From Batillaria attramentaria (Eukaryota; Mollusca; Gastropoda; Batillariidae): a stretch of DNA of 64,000 nucleotides. Shown here piece by piece: positions 19,207 to 30,432 of the stretch. Below the pieces are notes generated by a model, which did no database searches, was not told where the DNA came from, and saw nothing but the letters and a program-made list of their open reading frames with translations. The position numbers and the translations under genes were made by a program. Within the stretch, counting starts at the first letter, position 1. Each line of letters begins with the position of its first letter. Location of the stretch: positions 656,001 to 720,000 of the forward strand of contig JACVVK020000148.1 of the NCBI GenBank assembly GCA_018292915.2. The letters run 5' to 3'.

Positions 19207-22200
19207 TTCTGAAGATAAAATTCTTCTGGTAGTTTTCAGTCTAATGAAATTTGACAGTATGCTGATGTCCTCCAGTATGTATAAATCATTACAAAACAGA
19301 GGTCAAATGAAGTGCCCCTAAGCAAATGAAGTACAAATAGGTGCCTAGAGTGTGGTTCAGAAAGCTAGATACATGTAATTGAATTTTCGGTTTTAATCTT
19401 TTCAGCACATTCACATCGAACTGTCAGTATAGAATGAGTATCCAGTGGCCTAATACAAGTTTCAATCTCATCAATTTCTGCATGACACACTTGTCTCATA
19501 AGTGATATTTTGCAGTTTTAGGTCAAGTTTGTTTGACTTTTGTAGCTTCCTTGGAACAGAGCATAGAACACGACCCATCAAATGCACACGCTCCTCCTAC
19601 TACCTGTCCGAGTCCTTCACTGCACCTGAATTGTTGCATGTACAAGGTGTTGAGATATATTGTGACTAGAGAGGCAGAGGCCTACTTGGCTTACTTGTGA
19701 AATTGGTCAAGGTCATTTAAAAGAGTATGGCTGTAAAGGTCTTATCAATGTCTATTATCATGTTATGTTAGGTGTCTCTGGTGATTGTAGGTTCTGAGAA
19801 ACTTGCAATGTTACAGTTTCCCATGGACAGCATGTATGGCTTTGACCTTAGGTCAAGGTTCTTCTAACAAGATGTGTCCAACAAGATCACACCATAATGC
19901 CAAGTTTGATGCCTCTGGTGTTTGTAGTTCTTGCAAAAATGCCAACGTTAAAATGAACAACAGACAGCTATAATGACCTTGATCTTTAAGTCAAGGTCAT
20001 TCTAGAGGGTATGTCTGGAAAGGTCTCACTGCTGTCTATCACCACCACATGCTTGGTGCCTCTGCTGGTTTTTGGTTTCTGAGAAAAGTTATTTGAAGTA
20101 CATGTATTCCATAAAAGCTTGTATGACACTGCCTTTCTCTCAAGGTCATAGAATACAGGTATGTCAGTAAAAGTCCTGATCTTGAGCTAATAAGGGTATA
20201 TTTTAAAAGGCCTTGTTGACGTCTATCTGCATGCCAAGTTTGGTTCCTCTGCTGTTAGTAGATTCCAAGAAAATGACAATGTTAAAACTTTCGCCACACA
20301 CACACATACAGACAATGGAGGGTTAATACACAGACTCACTTTGTTACAAAAGTGAGCGAAAAAACATGAGTGACAGTTGCAGCTGCAAGATAGATTATAT
20401 GCATGGTCAATTACATGGCAACGACAGAGTAGCTCTGTGTTTGGTCGTACATACATGTACACTGAAGAGTTTGTGCATGAACGCCATGTGTTTGTTACAG
20501 GTGAGGACTCTAAAAGCTGTCAACAAACAGAACGACTTCTAACTTTGTTAAAATGTAAACTTTGAAAAATAAAAAGTTTACTTATGCCAGGACAAATATG
20601 TCAAGCAGAAACTGATGAGAATGAAACCCTTATTAGGCCATTCCTGTCCCGATGGTGTATCGCCTTGTTGCGGTGGGATGGCTTGCGTGCTCCAATGACC
20701 CCCAGAGCTATATGGGCGGGGGCTTCGGCCCCTGGCAGGTTCAACCAGGCTCACAAGGTCTGTGGGGTAGGGGCCAGATGAAATGATACACCCTGGTCCT
20801 CCAGGTTGGGGGTTGTGCAATGGGTTAACTACCCCCATACAGAAAAAAACCCATAGGTACGGAAACCATCAACAGCAAAACTCACACCAACTCAGCTGAG
20901 GCCCCATGCTTCTCTAGGAGCCAAAAGGACTAAACGATTAGGCCATTCAATACCTGTTCTTTATTTTACACTGCCAGCTCCCAATGTAATAGCAAGAAAC
21001 GATTAATTATAAGCATTAATCCAATTCATTATTCTCAAGCATTCTGAACCGCACCCTAATCAATGTACTCTAATGTTCAGGTTAACCCCACAGCAAACAG
21101 ACAAAACATGCCTGCATGAAATGTTCCAAAGCTTCTTCGGCAGTTGAGGTAGGTGGGGTGCCAAAAAGTGCACTTGCTGCCTTTCTTTCAAGCCAGGACA
21201 GCATATATACCTGCAACATGTACCAGATAACTTTATCCGTTTCCTGTGTTATCATAGGAACACATAGAATAGATAATCATGCATCTGTACGAATATAAAA
21301 GTTAGTTTCTAAAATGAAAAGGTCAGTTCAGTAATAACCCCAAAACAAAAAATTACTGATCCTTTAAGTCTAACTAGCCACAAGCCCTTTACCAGTTCTC
21401 TATTTGCTATGTTTACTGCAAAGAGACTCACAGAGAAACACCATCGTCCCAGCATATGGTGAGGAGTGGGATCACTAGGATTTAACTTGATGGCCATCTG
21501 TATATGGTCCTGAAAAGACAAAAATACAATACATGTGCAAGATGCAAACAAAATGCTTACACTCAAGAAATCTCACAAGCAATTAGATGTTGCTGTAGGT
21601 AAATGTACCTGCAAACATAAGCAAACTGAACTAGGCAATGTTATACCAACCTTGATCACAAAAGCACTTTTTATTTTTTCTGATGTGGTTTCATAGTCAC
21701 CAACACATCCCAGTGTTATAGCAAACCTGCAGAAGCAACAAGCATAATCACTTTGATGTTTCAAACACATGCACTAGGCAATGTAAGAGAATAGTAAAAG
21801 AGACTCATGAGAGATGCAAAACCTGTCAACAGGCTCTTGATAAAGCTTTAGGGACATAGCCTCATGGGATAATTATGATAACAACAATTGCTTGGCTCAA
21901 ACACAACACACACGCATGTAAATCATACACATTCTCTCAAACACCAGACAAATGCATTACAGTCACACTGTGCAAGTGGTCAGCTCAGCTATAAATTTAG
22001 GTTTCAAAATTTAGAACTGCATTTATTTTAAATTTTGTGGGCTGAATATTTCCAAAGCAGAGGAGGAGGAAGCCCGAGCACCCAGAGAAAACCCTGATGG
22101 TTGGCCCAAATGAAAGGTGCTATACTGAAAAATTGTTGGCCTCTGGCTCAAGTGGGAGGGTTTTTGTACATTCACCCATATGAATTAGAGCAAAAACACA

Positions 22201-22449
22201 CCACTTGTGTGCTTCAGAACAACTGGAGTCTAACTGAAGAGCAGCCTCTGCAGTATCCTTGGCCTTGTACATCAGTTCTCTTTTCTTCTGTGTATCACCA
22301 CGCTCACCCGCATGAGTAGCAAGTAGGTACAAAGTCTTGGCAAGCCGCCACTGAAATTGTACCTCTGATGATAACTGCGACACAACAGAAACACACTGGT
22401 TTTAAAACTGTGACAAAATTCAACTAAAAATAGCTCTGTGTCTGAGTGA

Positions 22450-22489
<40 letters not shown>

Positions 22490-22550
22490 CATGTAGCACG
22501 TTGCATTCTCTTAGTTTTGTCCAAGGTTGTACAGCTTCACCACTTTTCTA

Positions 22551-22625
<75 letters not shown>

Positions 22626-24112
22626 AACAATCTGTCTTCTGCAAATTAACCATTTCACTTTCACAAACAGACTGTAATGCAAACAGCACAGATTCCATTG
22701 TTCAATTCACTTACCTCTCTTCTTCTCTCTTGTAATAAGGTGTAAGCTTGCTGTATGTCTGCCTTGGAGCCATCCAGCAGGTCATCAATGTCTAGGTAGA
22801 ACTGGTCGTGAGCAATGTCCAACTCCAAGCCAGTAAGGGACTGAGTTCTGCGATAAACAGGAGTGTGACTGCTCTTTACTGCTACAGCACCACTGTCTCC
22901 CCTGAAGAATCACAAAAAGTCAGCACCACTGGAGGACTTCAAGCTGACCCCGGTGGGATTTTTTTGCCCATTTGAATAAAGAATTTGAATCTTTTCGCAT
23001 TCTCCCCCTAAGTAATTTTAATGTGGCATATTTTATCTTACATTTATCTAACATTTTTTTGTCACAAAAAGGCTTGTGAGAGCTATCATGCTCTTGCATG
23101 TTTATCATTTTACTATTTTGTTAAGAAATTTTGTTTCTGATTAAATTTATTTTTTGGTTAAATTTAAACTGGTACATGTAATTGTCTAAATCTGCAACTC
23201 TATCAAACATAACAAAAGGGAAGCCAAAATTTAATTACCTGCACATGCAGTGACAAGGGAACTTCACAATACCACAAAAGCGTTTTCTGACTAAACTGTT
23301 CAATGTTTGTAAATGTTTTCCGTGAAACATGTCACTTGCAGTGACCTCCTAAGTGCTCAAGCATCAGATACATCTGATTTACAGGGTCCTTTGAATCAAT
23401 GGCCAAACTAATGGCCGCAATTATCCAGGAAGCCGCATCCGATTCTGATTGGGGTGAAACTTCAGTATGTCAACAATGTGTCTTGTCTAACAGTACCAGT
23501 ATTTAGAATGGAGTTCTGCGCATTGCTGTACCAGCAAACATGCTTACTTTGTGCATACCCTAAAAAGCCCATTTATAGGACTCATATAGTGAAAATAGCA
23601 CTTGAGATAAATGGTCGTTTTAAACGGTGGCGCAGGCAGAGAAAAAATTCACGGCGACCACCACAGCATAAGGGTCCTGTGCTCTACTAATTTCTGTTAT
23701 AAAAAGCTAGGATCAAATTTGTTCTACGTTCCCCCATATAAAAAAAAAAACCCTAGTATACTTGCACATGCTGAAATGACTTGCTTGAACTTTGAGCCTC
23801 TAATTTCAGATGGTGGCTATGCAATGCACTGCTTTATATATATGTGTATGCGAAATTATACCCTCCAAGAGCGTCCTGAAAGTCGTCGTCGTCGTCGTCG
23901 CTGGTGCATGTAAAGTATCCCGACTGGTTCCTCTTCGCGCGTCGGCCTTCTCTCTCTGCTACAGCAAGTTCTTGCTGGAGCTGCGATATTAGGGTTCGGA
24001 GTTCATCGATCTCTTTTTGCAACCGAAAGTATAGGACGCAGAATCCTGCCCCAGCTGCCACCCCCGCAACCGCGCCGACCAGACATGCACCATGGTGGCG
24101 AAAAAAGGACAT
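17237..24112 (-). CDS. RMDN3: RMDN3/PTPIP51-like regulator of microtubule dynamics protein (nine coding exons, 350 aa)
   Basis: The minus-strand coding exons are 24112-23862, 22901-22715, 22374-22202, 21726-21651, 21509-21432, 21210-21112, 18763-18710, 18177-18097 and 17290-17237. Phases fit throughout and total 351 codons with the stop. The start is the ATG at 24112, since the upstream in-frame codon at 24127 is GTG. Residues about 9-29 form a membrane anchor and 31-58 a coiled coil. Residues 65-72 read GYFTCTSD, a match to the YFTxxS core of the phospho-FFAT motif in human RMDN3, which binds VAP proteins; a run of six D follows. The rest is the TPR-like RMDN domain, with EAHKW at one splice junction, then [21 protein letters not shown] and GVWLRRA. 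Human RMDN3 tethers ER to mitochondria; the same role is inferred. It is shorter than human RMDN3 (470 aa). Intron 6 uses a GC donor. RMDN1 or RMDN2 orthology is less likely because of the FFAT-like motif. Confidence 0.85.
17622..17692. repeat. (CA)n microsatellite in an intron of the RMDN3-like gene
   Basis: About 35 uninterrupted CA units follow a short GC alternation in intron 8. Confidence 0.95.
18481..18543 (+). mobile_element. LINE 3' tail fragment
   Basis: The sequence has GTAAGCGCTTAGAGC, then TAAGCGCTATATATATCC and a TATTATTATT end. This arrangement is typical of the 3' ends of widespread animal LINEs. The same tail type occurs at 19100-19140 and about 27822-27900. Confidence 0.5.
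18840..19140 (+). mobile_element. LINE 3' end: reverse-transcriptase C-terminus and tail, interrupted by (GT)n
   Basis: The plus strand translates as [19 protein letters not shown] followed by [11 protein letters not shown]. This is the usual C-terminal signature of animal LINE polyproteins (W-N-x-L-P, then F-K-x-x-L-K). A GT tract at 18997-19060 and a GA tract follow, then GCGCTATATAAACTG and a TTATTATTATT tail. It is only the last ~40 codons of the element, in intron 6 of the RMDN3-like gene on the opposite strand. Confidence 0.7.
19148..19200. repeat. (CA)n microsatellite, inverted relative to the (GT)n tract at 18997
   Basis: About 26 CA units lie 88 bp after a 64-base GT tract, so the two could pair as a long hairpin in single-stranded form. 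Confidence 0.95.
19700..20290. repeat. Diverged tandem repeat, period about 140-150 bp, carrying TCAAGGTCA motifs
   Basis: Related blocks recur with the theme of TCAAGGTCA, then GGTATG, then GGTCT, then CTGTCTATC, then TGGTGCCTCTG, then TTTCTGAGAAA. The core word TCAAGGTCA is at 19707, 19991 and 20140, with the variant TCAAGGTTC at 19853. Units are poorly conserved apart from these words. The repeat lies in intron 6 of the RMDN3-like gene. Confidence 0.6.
20640..20850. mobile_element. Possible LINE internal fragment
   Basis: The sequence has the look of a 5' or internal non-coding part of an RTE-like LINE, with GGTCCTCCAGGTTGGGGGTT and then an AATGGGTTAACTACCCCC block. The call rests on recall of similar LINE segments. 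No coding domain is visible. Confidence 0.3.
22554..22622. repeat. (CA)n microsatellite in intron 2 of the RMDN3-like gene
   Basis: About 34 CA units lie 90 bp upstream of the splice donor at 22714. A second, shorter CA tract lies at about 22450-22489. Confidence 0.95.
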
Positions 24113-24477
24113 CGTCCTCTCGTGCACAAGTTATGGAGCCAACTTTCCTCTCAGATGGCCGAGTCACTGACTAGAGTAGGACCAAGAGAGACTGAAACTT
24201 GCTCCTCCGCGTCAACGACATCTACGGCTGAAGGGACGTAACGCTCGAAATCTCTCTATCGTGTCGTCTGCTGCACGTTAACACCCCTTAGCATCAGGAT
24301 TGTGAAATCACATTGCAAGTAAACTAGTCAGATTTATGAAACATTATTTTCTTGACAATTTCTTCTATTTTAAGCAATGCTAATGTTCTTAAACGATTGA
24401 CTGATTTAAAATTACACCAAATCCAGTACCATTCTGCGTTTACAGGGAGGTAAGTCGCGATTGGTTAGCTAAACAAG
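24113..24477. promoter_or_regulatory. Shared head-to-head promoter region of the RMDN3-like and C16orf89-like genes
   Basis: The two start codons are 365 bp apart and diverge. No TATA box is evident. An ATTGG word (inverted CCAAT) lies at about 24460, just before the plus-strand ATG. Transcription starts cannot be placed from sequence alone. Confidence 0.6.
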
Positions 24478-26120
24478 ATGGCGGCGGCGGCTGCTGTCAT
24501 TGTCATGTTATCTTTGTTAATTTCTTCTTCAGCCAGTCAGAGCCAAGATGCAAACGCAAGTTTGCTGCGAGTAGTAGGAGCACTTGAGAAACTAATTGGT
24601 TTTTACAAAGCGGAGTATCAGCACATGAACCTGGATGGAATATTTGGACTGAAAGTCGTCGAAGGTTGGGCAAGTTTTCTTTCTGCCTAGTATCGTTAGT
24701 AGCTTCAGCTTAACAAAGTGACACGACTGGATGCGTATCGTCCCTGCCATTAGTGTGATTTTGGGAAGATCATGAAGCTTATCACCACAATTTCAATACG
24801 TTCTCAATACATGTAACAGAAGAAAAATGCATGGGCTGTGCGTATGATCTGCGGTGGTAATATAAGGGCAGTGTCTGTAGTCTTGACAGTTCTGTCCATG
24901 CTACGTTTGCTAAGTTGCTAGTCATAGTCCCATAAGTCCAAATCTCCGATTCCGCATACGCGTTTGTGCAGACATACATTTTGGTTGTAAATACGTATAG
25001 ATGCAAATCTTTCACACCTGCTGAGAGTAAATATCTAGATAATACCCTGTCAGTATCGCAAACTAAAAAGGACATAAACTTAGCAATCATTTATTCACTA
25101 CATGTACTTCATATCCTGTTATGCCAGCTGTTACAAGCAGAGCAGGAAAGCTACGTGTCCATATGGCGGAGTGGTTGCAATGCTGTAATCATCTGCGGGC
25201 ACATATATATGTATATATACACACACATATATAAATTTAGTGTGTCAAGCATGCTTATTTAAGCTTAACTGCTTCTTATTGCTCTGGAAAGTTCTATTAA
25301 TTTTGTTTGTAAGACAAAACTGCTGCGATAAATCTGTTCAAATCAAGCGTGTCGATCAGTGTCAGCACACCAGGATGTATTTTATCTGCTACTGTGCCAG
25401 CTGCTTGAACTGCAATAGAGGAGCATGGCTGGGAAAAATAATGTCATTAAAGCATGGCACAGATGGTATCTAGATACATTATCAGCTACATCAGGGATTC
25501 ACATCCGAGTCGGACATCGGACATAGACCTATTAATTTCCAAAATGTCCGATTGTTTTGGGGAGATTCAGGACAAATGTCCGATTACACTGACGACAGAA
25601 GCGGACAATGTCCTATTCTTTTTCCGCAAGGCCGGACACAGCATTGCGCAAACCGCGGACGGTTCCGCCGAAAAAAGAATCGGGGAAAAAACAAAATTCC
25701 GCGAACGGTACGGTCCTGGCAATACAGCGAGCTCGTGTGGCCCACCCCCTACTGTGCACGCATGAGCGCGGACAAAGACAGGGCAATTAGCGCATCGCCC
25801 CCGAAACACCACTGCAGCTATGCGGGTGATTATCACCTCATCCGCCAGTTCCGACGTCGGAGCCTTTACACCTGTCAAATCACTGACCATTGTTTTCACA
25901 CCACACCCCCATCATGCGTATGTCGGTGCGTGTGAACGTGTTTCTTTGTGTGTCATTGTGTGTGAGCGAATTAAGGCGGATATTTGATAGGTATCGCGTG
26001 GGTACTAATCCGGCCCCCTTGTTTTCGTGTTTGACAATAAAGACTGAAACGGAAACTGCGAATTCAGCCGGACTAAACTCCGTGATTTGACACTTAGCAA
26101 ATCGGTGTACGTCGTTTGGA

Positions 26121-26187
<67 letters not shown>

Positions 26188-29100
26188 CATCGTGAGGGTG
26201 AGAGAAAGGGAGAGACTGTGATGCCGCTGGGAATTCAACCGGACTAAACTCGGTGATTTGACAGCAAACCGGCAACGTCGGGATGTCAGTGTACGTCGTT
26301 TGGACACGTTATCCGTCGCGCAAATTTAGGTAAAGCCGCACAATCTTGATTGCTGAAAGACTCCACAGAAACACCAGACTCTGCTACTGAGTTACATTTA
26401 TGCATGTACCAATTATGCCATGATCTCTACGGTTGACACACGCTCCCGGGGAGTGGTCCGGACACCACCGTGAGTGTCTGTGACTTGGGCGACCAACTCA
26501 GTTACCACTTACCAAGTGACGCTCTACTGTAGAACAAAAATCTGTTTCAGAGATGTGAATCAGTGTCATGGCTTATCTGAAGTTGAGAGTAGTCTGAATG
26601 ATACATGAGTGACCTCAAGCATTGTCATTGTGGGGACATGTTCTTTCAAGGATTGTGTGAAACTGAATGAAGACCACAAAAACAAAGTCATTTGATGGTA
26701 TGATAAAAAAAATAATAAAAAAATAGCATATATCTTTTCTGAATTTTTTTCATCCCAGATTGTGCGCAGTTTTGCAGTCAGAATGCACCAGACTGCACAG
26801 ATTTTAATCTAGATTTTACAAATTTTCCCGGGGAACCCCCTAGGTAGGGCGCCTTCGGCGCTACACAGTCGTGGCTTTGCCACTCCTCTCAAAATTTTCC
26901 TCTTTTTTCATGCTGGATCATTTCTACCCCTGAATAAAAGATTGGAAAACACTGAATGTCCTATTGTTTTTTATTTTTCAGGACAATTGTCCTATTGTTT
27001 TGGTTGAGACCAGGACATTTGTCCTATTGAACCCAAAATGGATGTGAATCCCTGCTACATGTATAAAATATATATGTATTGAGTTCGGTTCAAATGTACA
27101 GCAGTGAACTGTGAACGATGACACAGTATAATTATCATTGTGGGGGGAATTTAGACTTGACTCAGTTTTGAAACAGCTCAGGAAAAGCATAAAGTGTTTG
27201 TCAATCTGAGCTATAGATGCTCGAATCACATTTTGCTAAACATCCACCACAGCAATATATGTAAGACTAAACTGACTTTTCACTTGCTCTTCTGTTACAG
27301 GTCAAATCCAAGCAATACTTGAAGAACATCAGCAGGGTCAGCATGCACATCTGAGTCCGCAAGTTGTCCAGCGTCTCCACACTATCCAGCTTGATGCTGC
27401 TCACATTGGCGATCAAGCCATTGAAGCTGTGCGGGCTGATGATGAGAATTACTTCAAGAACCTTGCCTTTGTTATCACCAAACCTTGGAGCAACTTCAAG
27501 CGACACAGGCGTATTGTACCGACCATCCGGTGGGAGATTCCTGTTTATCGTAGCAGCTTAAATGGTATGGTTTAAAATAGTAAAATAAATAACATGGATA
27601 CATGTACTGATTATTATTGTGCTGATGGTTTGTTTTGCATGTGTTGAATTAGGAAATGATCAGTTACAATGTTTTAAACGGAAACTAAGATGTTAAATTC
27701 ACTATGACTGACTGTGTGGGCAGTCTTTGGTCTAGTGCTTAAGTGCCCTTCGCAGCACATGATTGTTATGTGTTCATGTCCATTGTGTGTCCATTGTGAT
27801 TCATGTGAGCATGTGTGTAGGGTTGAGCTCAAAGCGCTTTGAGCCAAATATTTGGATAAAGCACCTATATTAATGCAATTACTGTAATTATTATTAATAT
27901 TATGTGGTACACAATGCAGAATATTTTGAAATGTGGCATACTGTAGAACTTGGAAGTATAAATTTATCCTTTGTAACAGGATGTTTATGTAATCATCTGT
28001 GATCAAGCATGGAGTATACATAAAAATAAAAACCTGGGAGGCCCACATTCTATCATGTTATGCCTTTTGTAAACAGTGCTGAACAAGGCCGTTTCACACA
28101 GTTTGAACAGGGTAACCGGATGGCGATTCTGTCCCTTGACCACACTGGGTGACTGCTAGTGTAAACAAAAGGTGGGGAAGGGGAAGGAGGAGGGGGAGTT
28201 CTGATTCTGTACAGATAAACATGTGTCACTGTATGCTATAACCCTTGCAGGAACGCTGAACGAGCAACACAGTGACGAGTGCATGATGGAGATAATCGGT
28301 CCAGGTACTGACCAGGGAAGAGATGGGCACCACTGCAACTTTTCTCACAAATGTGGACGCTTGATGACCAGACGTGGTTTAATGGATTATGGCATCACTC
28401 ATCAGCTTCTGTGGACGGCTTTGGCTGAAAAGGTCTGGTGCCAGCATCTCTGTTGGGTTAATTTTTACTGAGAGCACTAGACTTTGCTGTTCAAATTGCG
28501 GTTGCCCTCTGCAGATAAGCATGTACAGGTGAACACTATTACAGTCTTGAAATGTTCTGTTCTCTGCTTGAGCTGATTTAGCACTTGCAGTAAATACGCA
28601 GGGTTTAATATCTGTGAGAACTGTTCTAGATCAAGTGTCCCTGAATAAGAAGAAAACAGCGCAAACACAGTACGACATGTCTTCCTTGCTCAGAAAATAA
28701 TTGGACATTTAACAGACTGAATTGGTCTGTCACCAATGTCCGACGCTGATATGAAACCTTCAGTGCAGCAGAACAAGTTTATATACACTGTATATATACA
28801 CAGGGCTCCCTAAAAGCCACAGACCTAAAGGGTCCACTGACCCCCAGTTCAAAATTTTAGGGGGTCTTTGTACCTCCACTTTCAATTTTTAAAGAGTCAG
28901 AATCATTTCTCAAGTTTTTAGTGCATGGAATTATGAATTCAGTAAATACTGCTGCTACGTCTGAACTGATCGTAGCTAAGCTTATGCGACGCCGAAGTGC
29001 ACCACCTGCCGGGCGAGGGCTCGAGCCCCTCCACAACTTTTCCACTGACGAAAAAGTCCATAGTCTTTTGAACGTTCACTTTTTTCGGTGGCATGATTCG

Positions 29101-30344
29101 TCACAGAGAAAGCGAATCCGATCGGTAACAAGAGCACTGACTCTAAAATCTTTCATCCATAGTTTCGAGCGCAGAAGCGGAAAAAGATTGGGCACGTTCA
29201 CTACGCGAGAGTGGCTGTAGTAGCCGCCGATCTGCATCAGTAGACGGTTAACGCCTGCGAGCGTTCAACAGAACTAAAAACAGAACCGAACTGAACGCGG
29301 CCAAGGCAAGGGAGAACACTCACTCGATCACAACAAGCCTATAGGCGTACGCACGGTAGTGCAGAGGTAGTGCGTCAAGCTAAGCACAGATCGCGTTCAT
29401 AATGCTTCAACGTACCCCCTCGAATTTTTTTTAGTGCGTAAATTTTTACTTCAGTGCGTAAATTACGCACAGACGCACAGTTTAGGGAGCCCTGATACAT
29501 ATGGTCTGCCGTCCCGGGGAGGACCAAAAGCACACACCTGTCGGCAAATGAAAGTAGATTTCAGAACGGAACCAGTCTCATGTTTGTCCTAGCCCAAATG
29601 GCAAATGAATTGTGCAAGGCAACATCAACAGTTCAGTTTACCAAAATTGGCACCATCACACAAAGCCTAGCACAAATGGTTCCCACGTCATTTGCTTTCT
29701 CTCGCTGCTGTGTGGCAAAGCAGAAGCATTTGTTACCTTTTACCGTTATAAGCTTCCTTACACACACACACACACACACACACACACCATGACAAAATTG
29801 TTTGGGCTATCAGAAAAATGTTCGGTCTTCCGGTTTTCACATGGCCAGTAGCCCTAATGGCTACTGGGGGCCCTACACTTTTGGTCCTCCCTGCCACCCT
29901 GCAGGTTATGATGATAGGAGTGACTGTTACACATTTGGTAGCACACTGCTTGCGCCCATTTCACCTCCCATCTCACCACTAGTGGAGGGTGACGTCACAG
30001 TCAAAGTGAGCTGTGTGGTTTAGTAAGTGTCTGTGCAAGAGACAGCAGGTATTAGTACTATTACCCACAGTATTTGTACATAATTTGTCTTCATGGATGT
30101 AAACGTAGAGAGTTGTCAGTACTCGGCATTCATTTTTGACTTCTGCAGTCTGGATGCAGTAAAGAGCTTAATGCTCTGCTCCAAAATCATGGATTCAAAG
30201 ACACAGATGCCATGCAGGTGGAGTTCTGCACCAACAACTACTATGAGATGCTGGCGGTCATACATGTGTTCATGAAAGGCACGGTGCATGTTAACTACCA
30301 GGATCTCTTTCTGGAGCAGCGTAAGTATAGACGCACACTGAACC

Positions 30345-30432
<88 letters not shown>

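Noticed and set aside
29349..29400. tRNA-like sequence near 29349
   Set aside because: There is a vague A-box resemblance, but no B-box follows; it lies inside a MITE.
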